This document shows positions 49,928 to 58,337 of a stretch of 64,000 nt of DNA, in pieces; within the stretch, counting starts at the first letter, position 1, and each line of letters starts with the position of its first letter. A program made the translations under genes and the position numbers. The notes beneath the pieces were generated by a model that had not been told where the DNA came from, searched no databases, and was given only the letters and a program-made list of their open reading frames with translations. This DNA is from DASUPK01 sp963736305. GTDB taxonomy: Bacteria > Actinomycetota > Thermoleophilia > Solirubrobacterales > 70-9. The stretch lies in the NCBI GenBank assembly GCA_963736305.1, contig CAVTOD010000005.1:310001-374000 (forward strand), in the 5' to 3' direction.

Positions 49928-50970
49928 GGCAGGCGGTTGGCGGCTTCGTCCGCCGCTTCGGCCAGGCGCTCCACGATCTTCGCGAACTCCTGGAAGCCCT
50001 CGTCTGTCTTGCCGTACTGGCCGGAGGCGTAGCGGGCGTAGACGCCCTCGAGGATGATCGCGAGCTTCCAGTAGCCCAGGGCGATGAAGAAGTCGATCTG
50101 GCTGAGATCCCGGCCCGATTGCTCCGCATAGCGCTCGCGGACGGCGTCTCGCTTGGGGAACCCGGGGGCGATCGTCGCGGGGGCGAAGAGCGGCATGAAG
50201 TCGTCGCCCTCCTCGGACCAGTAGACGAGCAGCATTCCGACGTCGGCGAGGGGATCGCCGAGCGTGCAGAGCTCCCAGTCGACGACCGCCGCGACCTCGC
50301 CCGAGGGCGAGAGGATCATGTTGTCGAGCCGGTAGTCGCCGTGGACGATCGTCGCGGGTCCCTGCTCGGGGACGCGGGCCGAGAGGCGCTCGTGGACGGC
50401 GTCGACGGCCGGCAGCTCGCGGGTCTTCGACTTCTCCCACTGGCCCTGCCATCTCTTCAGCTGCCGCTCGACGTAGGCCTCCTTTCGGCCGAGCTCTCCG
50501 AGGCCGACGGAATCGGGATCGACCTCATGGATCGCCACCAGCGTGTCGACGACGCGTTCGCCGATCGCGCGGCGCTCGTCCTCGTCGAACTGCTTGGCCT
50601 CCTCGGCGGAGCGCAGGATCGGGCCGTCCACGAAGCCCATCACGTAGAACGGCGCCTCGTTGACGGACTCGTCGTCGCAGAGGCCGATCACCGGCGGCAC
50701 GGGAACCGGCGTGTTTTGGAGCGCGGCGATCACGCGGTGCTCGCGGCCCATGTCGTGAGCGGATCCGAGCCGCTTGCCCAGCGGCGGGCGGCGGAGCGCC
50801 CACGCATGGCCGGCCGAATCCCGGACGCCGAAGGTCATGTTGGAGCGGCCACCGGAGATCCGGTCGAAGCTCAGGGGCAGATCCACGTCGGGGACGTTGG
50901 CCTCGAACCAGCCCTCGACGCCGGCGCGATCGATCCCCTCTGGTGCCTGCTGGGTAGCCTCCTGCCCCAT
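49924..50970 (-). CDS. APH-type phosphotransferase (ACAD10/11 kinase-like)
   Basis: 348 residues. Kinase motifs: FDRISGGRSNMTFGV (P-loop-like), the catalytic loop IVHGDYRLDNMIL and the metal Asp in VVDWELCTLGDPLADVG. This is the aminoglycoside-phosphotransferase fold found fused with ACAD in animal ACAD10/11, where it phosphorylates a hydroxyl of an acyl-CoA. ATG 50970 overlaps the divergent HAD start within one CATG. Convergent with the acyl-CoA dehydrogenase gene. Confidence 0.9.
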   Translation of the reverse strand: MGQEATQQAPEGIDRAGVEGWFEANVPDVDLPLSFDRISGGRSNMTFGVRDSAGHAWALRRPPLGKRLGSAHDMGREHRVIAALQNTPVPVPPVIGLCDDESVNEAPFYVMGFVDGPILRSAEEAKQFDEDERRAIGERVVDTLVAIHEVDPDSVGLGELGRKEAYVERQLKRWQGQWEKSKTRELPAVDAVHERLSARVPEQGPATIVHGDYRLDNMILSPSGEVAAVVDWELCTLGDPLADVGMLLVYWSEEGDDFMPLFAPATIAPGFPKRDAVRERYAEQSGRDLSQIDFFIALGYWKLAIILEGVYARYASGQYGKTDEGFQEFAKIVERLAEAADEAANRLP

Positions 50971-51637
50971 GTCACCACCAGCATATGGCGGCGCCTCCTC
51001 CGCTTCGCGTCCGGAGGCGCCTGCATATGCGGCCGTCCTGTTCGATTTCGGCGGGGTCCTCACCACACCCGTCTGGGACAGATTCTCCTCCTTCTGCCGC
51101 ACGGAGGGGCTCGATCCCGACGCGATCAAGAACCTCTTCCGCACCGACCCCGAGGCCCTGGCGGACCTGCGCGCGCTCGAGACGGGCACCCTCAGCGAAA
51201 CCGAGTTCGAGGCAACCTTCGGGAAGCGGCTCGGTCTGCACAACCCGGACGGCCTGATCGACAGCATGTTCGCGGGGATGAAGCCGCTCGAGCCGATGGT
51301 CGAGGCGGTGCGGGAGATCCGAGCGGGCGGCCTGCTCACCGGACTGGTCTCCAACTCCTGGAGCACTGCGCACTATGACCGCAAGCTGCTCGCCGAGCTC
51401 TTCGACGCGGTGGTGATCTCCGCCGAGGTCGGGCTCCACAAGCCGCAGCCGGAGATCTACCGCCTCGCGGCGGAGCGCCTCGAGGTCGAGCCCGCCGAGT
51501 GCCTCTTCGTCGACGATCTGAAGGAGAACTGCGAGGGCGCGGAGGCCGTCGGGATGACCGCGGTCCGCCACCGCAACCCGGACGAGACGGTCGCGCGCCT
51601 CACGGAGGTGACCGGCATCGCGCTCGTCGCCTCCTAG
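50969..51637 (+). CDS. HAD-IA family phosphatase-like protein (ACAD10 N-domain-like)
   Basis: 222 residues. HAD motif I AVLFDFGGVLTTP has the nucleophile Asp but Gly where the second Asp usually stands, as in sEH/YihX-like HADs. Motif II Ser-type SNSW, Lys in GLHKPQPEIY and motif IV LFVDDLKENCEGA follow. ACAD10 begins with a domain of this type. ATG 50969 lies within a CATG that also starts the kinase gene on the other strand. No alternative in-frame start is available before the core. Confidence 0.88.
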   Translation: MSPPAYGGASSASRPEAPAYAAVLFDFGGVLTTPVWDRFSSFCRTEGLDPDAIKNLFRTDPEALADLRALETGTLSETEFEATFGKRLGLHNPDGLIDSMFAGMKPLEPMVEAVREIRAGGLLTGLVSNSWSTAHYDRKLLAELFDAVVISAEVGLHKPQPEIYRLAAERLEVEPAECLFVDDLKENCEGAEAVGMTAVRHRNPDETVARLTEVTGIALVAS

Positions 51638-52473
51638 CCGCCGGCGGCGATCATCACCACTCCCGCAAGGGCGAGCGTGACGCCCACCCATTGCAGCCGT
51701 GCGAGTCGCTCCCCGAGCACGCCGTGTGCCAGGGCCACCGTGAACGCCGGGTACATCGACCCTCCGACGGCGACCACCGGCAGAACGCCCTTCGTAGATG
51801 CCACGGCGAAGAGCGCGTTGGCGAGCACGTCGAAGAGACCGATGGCGAGCAGCACCGGAATCGCGGCACTGATGCCGGCAAGGTTCGGGCGGGCCACCAG
51901 GAGGGCGGCGATAACTGTGGTCACTCCCCCGGCGCGGACGGCGAGGATCGCCCACCCCGGCCGCTCCGCGGCCGCCGCGTCGATACCCGTGAAGAAGACG
52001 CCGAAGCTGAGCCCGGCGATGATCGCCAGGACGATCGAGCGTCGGGCGACGCCGACGTGCTCGGGGTCCTCCTCATAGCCCAGGATCACTACGCCGGCCA
52101 TCGCGGGGATGAGGCCGGCGAGCTGGATGGCCGCCGGTGCCTGGCCCTCGGCGAGGCCGACCGCCACCGGGACCACCACGCCGAGCGCCGCAATCGGCGC
52201 GACGACGCTCACGGTGCCCATCGCCATCGCCGCATAGAAGGCGCCGAGCCCTCCGAGCGATGCGGCACCCGCAACGAAGGCGATCGCCAGCTTGTCCGCG
52301 GAGATCGGGTCGGCCCCCACCAGCGGGATGAGCATTGCGATCAGGATCAGGCCGGCGGGCTGGGAGACGCCCAGCACGCCGAGGACCGGCAGCCGCCGGC
52401 TCTGCTGGCCGCCGAGGAAGTCCGAGACCCCCCAGGAGAAGGCCGAAGCGAGGCTGATCGCGAACGCCAGCAA
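51634..52473 (-). CDS. EamA/DMT-family transporter
   Basis: 279 residues, ten predicted spans in two five-span repeats (FAISLASAFSWGVSDFLGG starts one; LAIIAGLSFGVFFTGIDAAA starts the second). Typical of drug/metabolite exporters of amino acids or nucleosides; solute unknown. TTG start at 52473. Its stop shares CTAG with the HAD gene. Confidence 0.88.
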   Translation of the reverse strand: MLAFAISLASAFSWGVSDFLGGQQSRRLPVLGVLGVSQPAGLILIAMLIPLVGADPISADKLAIAFVAGAASLGGLGAFYAAMAMGTVSVVAPIAALGVVVPVAVGLAEGQAPAAIQLAGLIPAMAGVVILGYEEDPEHVGVARRSIVLAIIAGLSFGVFFTGIDAAAAERPGWAILAVRAGGVTTVIAALLVARPNLAGISAAIPVLLAIGLFDVLANALFAVASTKGVLPVVAVGGSMYPAFTVALAHGVLGERLARLQWVGVTLALAGVVMIAAGG

Positions 52474-52522
52474 GCCCGATCAAACGGGTTGCGCTTTCGC
52501 GCACCCTCGAGTCATCCGGGAA

Positions 52523-53059
52523 CTAGTGGCCGAGCAGGCCGTTGAGGGTGTTGTCGACGCCGGCGAGCACATTGTTGACGGCGCCGTTCACGGTGTCAGT
52601 CGCGCCTCCCGTGGCGCCACCGCTCCCGGTGCCGGGCAGGGTCACCGTAGGAGCGCTCGGCGTACTGATCGTCGGGACCTGCGTGCCGGTGGAGCCGCTG
52701 CCAGTCCCGGCGGCCCCGCTGCTCGTGCCGGTTCCCGCGGTTCCCGTGGTCGTGCCGGTGGACCCATCGGTCGAGGTGTTGCCGCCACCGTTGACCGCCG
52801 ACGTCCGGCTGTTGGAGCCGACCTGCCGGCTCGCGAGCGCAACCACGGCGCGGTTCAGCTTGCTCGGTCCCGTCGGGGCGGAGGCCGGCACGGCATCCGG
52901 TCCGTTCGTGACCGACGAGAGCCCGCCGGCGACGCCGGAGAAACCGCCCCCGAAGCCGATCAATGCGGCAACCGCGACCGGGACCGCGAATAGCGCCGCT
53001 CCTGCCAGCCCACGCGCCACAATCCTGCGGCGCCACCAAGCAAGTAATCCTTTACCCAT
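52523..53059 (-). CDS. Membrane-anchored Ser/Thr/Gly-rich surface protein
   Basis: 178 residues. AGGGG lies six to seven bases before ATG 53059. Basic start (WWRRRIVARG) then one hydrophobic segment (LAGAALFAVPVAVAALIGFG) acts as signal anchor. The rest is a low-complexity stalk of Gly/Ser/Thr (TSTDGSTGTTTGTAGTGTSS) ending in a short helical motif (DTVNGAVNNVLAGVDNTLNG). No domain recognised. Divergent from the sensor kinase and possibly regulated with it. Confidence 0.78.
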   Translation of the reverse strand: MGKGLLAWWRRRIVARGLAGAALFAVPVAVAALIGFGGGFSGVAGGLSSVTNGPDAVPASAPTGPSKLNRAVVALASRQVGSNSRTSAVNGGGNTSTDGSTGTTTGTAGTGTSSGAAGTGSGSTGTQVPTISTPSAPTVTLPGTGSGGATGGATDTVNGAVNNVLAGVDNTLNGLLGH

Positions 53060-53112
53060 GAGTTTCCCCTGTGCGTAGTGTACGGGAAGAAGCGGGATCC
53101 TCCACAAAAACA

Positions 53113-54624
53113 ATGAGCTTCAACCCCTCACTAACCGCGCGCCTGCGAATCGGATTCCTGGTCCTCTTCGCGCTGCTCCTCGTCGTCTCCCTGCTCGGCG
53201 TGGGCAGGCTCTTCCAGATCCGGGTCGACTACGAGAACAACATCACCCGGTACTTCCAGCTGGAGCTGGAGAGCGAGCGCCTCCGCTCGGCATTCATCCT
53301 CGAGCAGGCGGCGACCCGCCCGGCCACCGCGCATCAGCAGCCCAGCCAGACCGAGTTGAGGCAGGCGGCCGCCAGCTTCTCCGATGCTGCCGGACGGGCC
53401 CGTGACCTGACCGACGACGACACGGCGCTGACGGCAAAGCTCAATCGCCTGGTCGTCAGCGAGGCAGCATGGCGCAAGGCCGTCGCCCAGCCGCTGGTCC
53501 ACGAGCAGGTTCCGCCCGCCCCGATGGAACGCCGGCTCATCTCGGCCGTCACGAACAGCGGGGACGCTTTTGCGACAGACACCCGCACCGCCCGCGACTC
53601 GGCTCGGGACAACGCCCGCACCGACACCCGTAACACCACGATCCTGGTGGCGGCGGGCCTCGGCGGCGCACTCCTCGCGGCGCTGATTCTCTTCTCCGGC
53701 CTGATCAACTCGATGCGCGCGCCGCTCGGCCGTCTCGTCGAAGGCGCCCGGCGCCTCGCGGGAGGCGACCTGCGCACGCGGGTGGAGGTCGGTGGCCCGG
53801 TCGAGATCGCAAGCCTGGGCCGCGCCTTCAACGAAATGGCGAACTCGCTCGAGCGAGACGCGCGCGAGCGCGACCGGGTCGAACAGATGAAGGACGACTT
53901 CGTGCTCACCGTCTCGCACGAGCTGCGGACGCCGGTGACCGTGGTCAAGGGGTTTGCCGAGATGCTGACCGCGCAGCGCAAGTCGCTGAACACCCGGCAG
54001 TTCGAGGCCGCGGAGGTGATCGCCGAGAGCGCGGGACAGCTCCAGAAGATGATCAACGACCTGCTCGACCTGGCCCGCAGCGATGCGGGCAAGCTCCAGA
54101 TCGAGCCCGAGCCCACCCCTGTGCGGCCCCTCGCCCAAGGCATCGGCAGGCAGATGCGGCCCAACTTCGAGGGTAAGGGCCAGCGCTTCACAGTCAGCGT
54201 CGAGAAGGACCTGCCGGAGATCGAGGCCGACGCCGGCAGGATCGGGCAGGTGCTTGCCAACCTGCTCACCAACGCCAACAAGTACGCGCCGGAGGGCGCC
54301 CAGGTCCGGCTCGCGGCGACGAAGGTGGGCGACGAGGTCGAGTTCGCCGTCTCCGACAACGGTCCCGGCCTCGACGACGAGCAGCTCGAGCACGTCTTCG
54401 ACCGCTTCTGGCGGGCCGACAGCACCGAGACGCAGAGTGTCGGCGGCACCGGCCTGGGCTTGGCGATCGCCAAGTCGCTGGTCGAGCTGCACGGAGGCGC
54501 GATCACAGCGAACTCGTCTCCAGGAGAGGGCGCTACCTTTCGCTTCGTGCTGCCGATCGCCAAGGATGGACGGCCGAAGCCGAAGGCACCCGCGTCCAGG
54601 ACGAAGGCGAGGACCGCCGGATGA
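53113..54624 (+). CDS. HAMP-containing sensor histidine kinase
   Basis: About 503 residues. A TM segment at ~12-32, an extracellular helical sensor (~35-180), a second TM (~178-200), HAMP (to ~255), HisKA with the phospho-His in FVLTVSHELRTPVTVV, and HATPase_c with LANLLTNANKYAPEG, DNGPGLDDEQLEHVFDRF and GGTGLGLAIAKSL. It phosphorylates the response regulator next door. The stimulus is unknown. ATG start at 53113; ATGA overlap with the receiver gene. Confidence 0.95.
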   Translation: MSFNPSLTARLRIGFLVLFALLLVVSLLGVGRLFQIRVDYENNITRYFQLELESERLRSAFILEQAATRPATAHQQPSQTELRQAAASFSDAAGRARDLTDDDTALTAKLNRLVVSEAAWRKAVAQPLVHEQVPPAPMERRLISAVTNSGDAFATDTRTARDSARDNARTDTRNTTILVAAGLGGALLAALILFSGLINSMRAPLGRLVEGARRLAGGDLRTRVEVGGPVEIASLGRAFNEMANSLERDARERDRVEQMKDDFVLTVSHELRTPVTVVKGFAEMLTAQRKSLNTRQFEAAEVIAESAGQLQKMINDLLDLARSDAGKLQIEPEPTPVRPLAQGIGRQMRPNFEGKGQRFTVSVEKDLPEIEADAGRIGQVLANLLTNANKYAPEGAQVRLAATKVGDEVEFAVSDNGPGLDDEQLEHVFDRFWRADSTETQSVGGTGLGLAIAKSLVELHGGAITANSSPGEGATFRFVLPIAKDGRPKPKAPASRTKARTAG

Positions 54625-54995
54625 CGCGTCTACTGGTTGCGGACGACTCCGAAACCGTGCTGCTCATGCTCCAGCGCCGGCTGGAGATGGAGGGCTACGA
54701 GGTCGTCACGGCGACGGACGGCGTCGAAGCGATGGATCGCCTGCACGAGGCGGGGGCCAAAGCGCCCGACATCATCCTGCTCGACGCGATGATGCCCAAC
54801 AAGTCAGGGACCGAGGTCCTCGAGGAGCTCCGCGATGAGGGATCCAAGATCCCGGTCCTGGTGATCTCGGCCCACCTCGACGCTCAGGAGCCCGACCGCA
54901 TGCGCGCGCTGGGCGCCACGGACTGCATCCCGAAGCCGTTCGAGTGGGAGGACCTGATCGGCAAGATCGAGGAACTCACGAACGACGGAAGCTAG
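54621..54995 (+). CDS. Single-domain CheY-like response regulator
   Basis: 124 residues: an acidic pair in RLLVADDSETV, phospho-acceptor Asp in ILLDAMMPNKSG, Thr/Ser in VLVISAHLD and Lys in CIPKPFEWED. There is no DNA-binding domain, so output is by protein contact. ATG overlaps the kinase stop (ATGA). The stop shares CTAG with the helicase gene. Confidence 0.95.
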   Translation: MTRLLVADDSETVLLMLQRRLEMEGYEVVTATDGVEAMDRLHEAGAKAPDIILLDAMMPNKSGTEVLEELRDEGSKIPVLVISAHLDAQEPDRMRALGATDCIPKPFEWEDLIGKIEELTNDGS

Positions 54996-56437
54996 GAGCG
55001 GGCGATCTCCATCCGGATCTGCTTGCCCTTCAGCTTCGTCCCGTCGAGATACTCCACCGCCCGCTCTGCCTGATCGGCGGCCAGCTCCACGAACGAGAAG
55101 CGGTCGAGGACGCGGATCGAGTGGATCGCCTCGGGCGGAAGGACGGCACCCTCGGTCAGCGCCCAGCTCAGGTCCTCCTCGGTCAGCCCGCCCTGCTTGC
55201 CGCGGTTGACGAACAGCTTGACCGTGCCGTCAGGGGCCGGCTCGGGCGGCGGGCCCTCGCGGCGGCGAGGCCGCGGGGCGTGCTCGAGCCGCTCCTCGGG
55301 CGGCTCCCATTCGCCGATCGGCGCCTTCACCGTACGCTCGATCTCCTTCAGCTCCCCCGCCTGCTTGGCGGTCGCGAAGGTGATCGCCCTGCCGGTCCTG
55401 CCGACCCGGCCGGTGCGCCCGATGCGGTGGACGTAGATCTCGGGGTTGTTCGGCAGGTCGTAGTTGATGACGTGCGTGACGTGCTCGATGTCGAGGCCCC
55501 GCGCCGCGATGTCGGTGGCCACCAGTAGCGGCGTCTTGTGCTCCTTGAAGGAGATCATCACGCCGTCGCGCTGGCCCTGGCTGAGGTCCCCGTGCAGAGC
55601 CTTCACCCGCAGCCCCTTGTCGGCGAGGTCCCGTCCCAGCCGTGAAGCACCGATCTTGGTCCGGACAAAGATGATCGCCTGCTCGGGCTCCTCCGCTTTC
55701 AGGACCTGTGCGAGCCGCTCCAGCTTCTGCCGGGGCTCGACCATCACGTAGGCCTGCTCGACCGAGTCGACCGTGAGCTTCTTGGGCGTCACCCGGATCG
55801 TGACCGGGTCGTACATGTACGTCTCGGCGAGCCTCGCGACGGGCGCCGGCATGGTGGCCGAGAAGAGCAGGGTCTGGCGCCCGTTCGGGCACATCCGCAG
55901 GATCTTCTCGACGTCCTCGATGAAGCCGAGGTCGAGCATCTCGTCCGCCTCGTCGAGGACGACGTAGCGGGCTGCGGTGAGCACCAGCGACTTGCGGGAA
56001 ATCAGGTCCATCATCCGGCCGACCGTCGCGACGACCACCTGGGCGCCGTGGCGAAGGCGCGACTGCTGCTCGCGGATCGGAGCACCCCCGAAGACCGCGA
56101 CTACGTTCACGCCCTCCAGGTGCTCGGCGTAGGCCCGGAGCGCCTGGGTCACCTGGATGCAGAGCTCCCTCGTCGGCGTGAGCACGATCGCCTGCGTCTC
56201 CTCGTTCTCCGGGTCGATGTAGTCGAGCATGGGCAGGCCGAAGGCGGCCGTCTTGCCGCTGCCGGTCTGGGCCTGGCCGATCACGTCGTGGCCGTTGAGC
56301 AGCTCCGGGATGGCCTGCGCCTGGATCGGGGTCGGCTCGGCGTAGCCGAGCTCCTCGAGCGTCTGGAGCAAGCCGTCGGAGAGGCCCAATTCGGCGAAGG
56401 AGGTGGTCACCTCCTCGGTGGTCGCGTTGTCGTTCAT
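54992..56437 (-). CDS. DEAD-box RNA helicase with DbpA-type RNA-binding domain
   Basis: 481 residues. Q motif and motif I (GQAQTGSGKTAAFGLPML), II (VVLDEADEMLDLGF), III (LLFSATM), V/VI (HRIGRTGRVGRTG). A basic linker (PRPRRREGPPPEP) leads to a C-terminal RRM-like DbpA/CsdA domain (KLFVNRGKQGGLTEEDLSWA). It unwinds structured RNA, for example in ribosome assembly or cold response. ATG 56437 overlaps the stop of the upstream quinone oxidoreductase gene by one base. Confidence 0.94.
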   Translation of the reverse strand: MNDNATTEEVTTSFAELGLSDGLLQTLEELGYAEPTPIQAQAIPELLNGHDVIGQAQTGSGKTAAFGLPMLDYIDPENEETQAIVLTPTRELCIQVTQALRAYAEHLEGVNVVAVFGGAPIREQQSRLRHGAQVVVATVGRMMDLISRKSLVLTAARYVVLDEADEMLDLGFIEDVEKILRMCPNGRQTLLFSATMPAPVARLAETYMYDPVTIRVTPKKLTVDSVEQAYVMVEPRQKLERLAQVLKAEEPEQAIIFVRTKIGASRLGRDLADKGLRVKALHGDLSQGQRDGVMISFKEHKTPLLVATDIAARGLDIEHVTHVINYDLPNNPEIYVHRIGRTGRVGRTGRAITFATAKQAGELKEIERTVKAPIGEWEPPEERLEHAPRPRRREGPPPEPAPDGTVKLFVNRGKQGGLTEEDLSWALTEGAVLPPEAIHSIRVLDRFSFVELAADQAERAVEYLDGTKLKGKQIRMEIARS

Positions 56438-57387
56438 CAAGCGGAGGGGTCGAGAAGGAGCTTGCCGCTGGTGCGGCGCTCCTGCATGTCTGTGTGGGCC
56501 TGCGCGGCCTCGCTGAGCGGATAGGTGTTGCCGATCACGACCTCGAGATCGCCGGAGGCGACAGCTCCGAGCAGGTCCGCGGTCATCGACTGGACCAGGT
56601 CACGCCGCTGCGCGATCAGCGCGATCAGCCAGAAGCCGAGAACGGACTTGGAGGTCTGGAGCAGATAGTTGGTCGACAGCTCGTTCGGGTGGCGGGCGGC
56701 GTTGCCGAAGCAGACGATCCGGCCGAGCATCCCCATCGCGTGCAGCTCGGCCTCGAAGCCGGTGCCGCTCATGTGCAGAACGACGTCCACCTTCTCCCCG
56801 CCGTTCGCCTCGATGATCGCCTCCTTGAGGTCATCGGCGCGGGAGTCGGCCGTCGCGTCGGCACCCAGCCTGGTTGCCAGCTCGCGCTTCTCATCGCTCG
56901 ACGCGAGCGCGATCACCTTGGCACCGGCGCGCTTCGCGAGCTGCACGGCAAGGCTCCCCGTTCCCCCGCCCGCCGCCTCGACGACGACCGTCTCGCCCTC
57001 CTCGACGTGCGCGCAGTAGTGCAGCAGGGCGTGAGCGGTCAGGCCCTGGAGCAGCAGCCCGGCGGCCTGATCGTCGCTCACCTCGTCGGGAAGCGGGACC
57101 AGCCATGCCTCGGGGACCGCGACCTTCTGCGCGTACCCACCGTTCGAGATGAGCGCAGCCACCCTCCGGCCATCATCGGCGGTGGTGCCGCTGACCTCGG
57201 CGCCGGGAACCAGCGGCAGGCTCTGCTCGGCGAGGTAGTCGTTGCGGATCGCGTGGGTGTCCGCGAAGTTCATCCCGGAGCGCGCAACGTCCACGACGAC
57301 CATGCCGTCACCCGCCTCGGGGTCGGGAAGGTCGACCAGCTTGAGCTGCTCTGGCCCGCCGAACTCCTCGATCTGAATAGCCTTCAC
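56437..57387 (-). CDS. Zinc-free quinone oxidoreductase / MDR-family reductase
   Basis: 316 residues. MDR fold with MKAIQIEEFGGPEQLKLVDL, the NADPH-binding VVVEAAGGGTGSLAVQLAKR, and a C-terminal YPLSEAAQAHTDMQERRTSG typical of QOR. It lacks the structural and catalytic zinc Cys, so it belongs to the quinone reductase branch that reduces quinones or enones with NADPH. Starts 11 bases from the divergent PfkB gene. Confidence 0.93.
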   Translation of the reverse strand: MKAIQIEEFGGPEQLKLVDLPDPEAGDGMVVVDVARSGMNFADTHAIRNDYLAEQSLPLVPGAEVSGTTADDGRRVAALISNGGYAQKVAVPEAWLVPLPDEVSDDQAAGLLLQGLTAHALLHYCAHVEEGETVVVEAAGGGTGSLAVQLAKRAGAKVIALASSDEKRELATRLGADATADSRADDLKEAIIEANGGEKVDVVLHMSGTGFEAELHAMGMLGRIVCFGNAARHPNELSTNYLLQTSKSVLGFWLIALIAQRRDLVQSMTADLLGAVASGDLEVVIGNTYPLSEAAQAHTDMQERRTSGKLLLDPSA

Positions 57388-57398
57388 GCCTTGAGGAT

Positions 57399-58337
57399 AT
57401 GGCGCTAACCGTCGTAGGGTCGATTGCCTTCGATTCCGTGCGCACTCCCTTCGGGGAACGCGAGCGGATGCTGGGCGGCTCAGCCGTCCATTTCTCGCTG
57501 GCCGCGAGCTTCTTCACAGATGTCCGCCTCGTCGGTCCGGTGGGAGATGACTTCGGCGAGGACGAGCTCGAGGTGCTGCGAAGTCATGGCGTGATCACGG
57601 ATGACATCGAGCACGTCGCGGGGGGTCAGACCTTCTTCTGGCAGGGCCACTACGAGTACGACATGAACCAGGCGCACACCGATGACACCCAGCTCAATGT
57701 CTTCGCCGAGTTCGACCCCAAGCTCTCCGAGTCCGCCCGACAGGCTCAGATGCTCTTCCTCGGCAACATCCAGCCCGCCCTCCAGCGGCAGGTGCGAGCC
57801 GCCTGCAGGGAGGCCGAGCTGGCCGGCCTGGATTCGATGAATCTCTGGATCGAGACCGAGCGGGAGTCGCTCAAGGCCGCGATCTCCGAGGTCGACTGCG
57901 TGCTCCTCAACGACGCCGAGATCCGCGAGCTGACCGGCGAGCCCAACCTCGCCCGGGCGGCTCGCGCCGTCATGGGGATGGGACCGAAGGTCGTGGTGGC
58001 CAAACGAGGCGAATACGGGGCCGCCCTGTTCAGCGGCGATGAGTTCTTCGCGATCCCCGGCTATCTCCTCGAGGACGTCCGCGACCCGACCGGAGCGGGC
58101 GACAGCTTCGCCGGAGGCTTCCTCGGCTATCTCGACGGCCGGCGGCAAGCCGGCGACTCGATGCTGGACCACGCGGTCCTGCGCCAGGCGATGGCCTACG
58201 GCTCCGTGCTCGCGTCGTTCAACGTCGAGGACTTCGGCACGGAGCGTGTCCGGTCACTTACCCGCGATGAGATCGACGAGCGCCTGCGCGACTTCCGCCG
58301 GATCACTCACTTCGAGGGCGAGCCGGCTCCGACCTAA
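57399..58337 (+). CDS. PfkB-family carbohydrate or nucleoside kinase
   Basis: 312 residues. VVGSIAFDSVRTPFGER with GGSAVHFSLAASFFTDVRLV, the acidic LLNDAEIRELTG and the ATP/anion hole DPTGAGDSFAGGFLG with catalytic Asp. Such kinases phosphorylate sugars or nucleosides; substrate not assigned. RBS not clear; only 11 bases separate its start from the divergent gene. Confidence 0.92.
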   Translation: MALTVVGSIAFDSVRTPFGERERMLGGSAVHFSLAASFFTDVRLVGPVGDDFGEDELEVLRSHGVITDDIEHVAGGQTFFWQGHYEYDMNQAHTDDTQLNVFAEFDPKLSESARQAQMLFLGNIQPALQRQVRAACREAELAGLDSMNLWIETERESLKAAISEVDCVLLNDAEIRELTGEPNLARAARAVMGMGPKVVVAKRGEYGAALFSGDEFFAIPGYLLEDVRDPTGAGDSFAGGFLGYLDGRRQAGDSMLDHAVLRQAMAYGSVLASFNVEDFGTERVRSLTRDEIDERLRDFRRITHFEGEPAPT

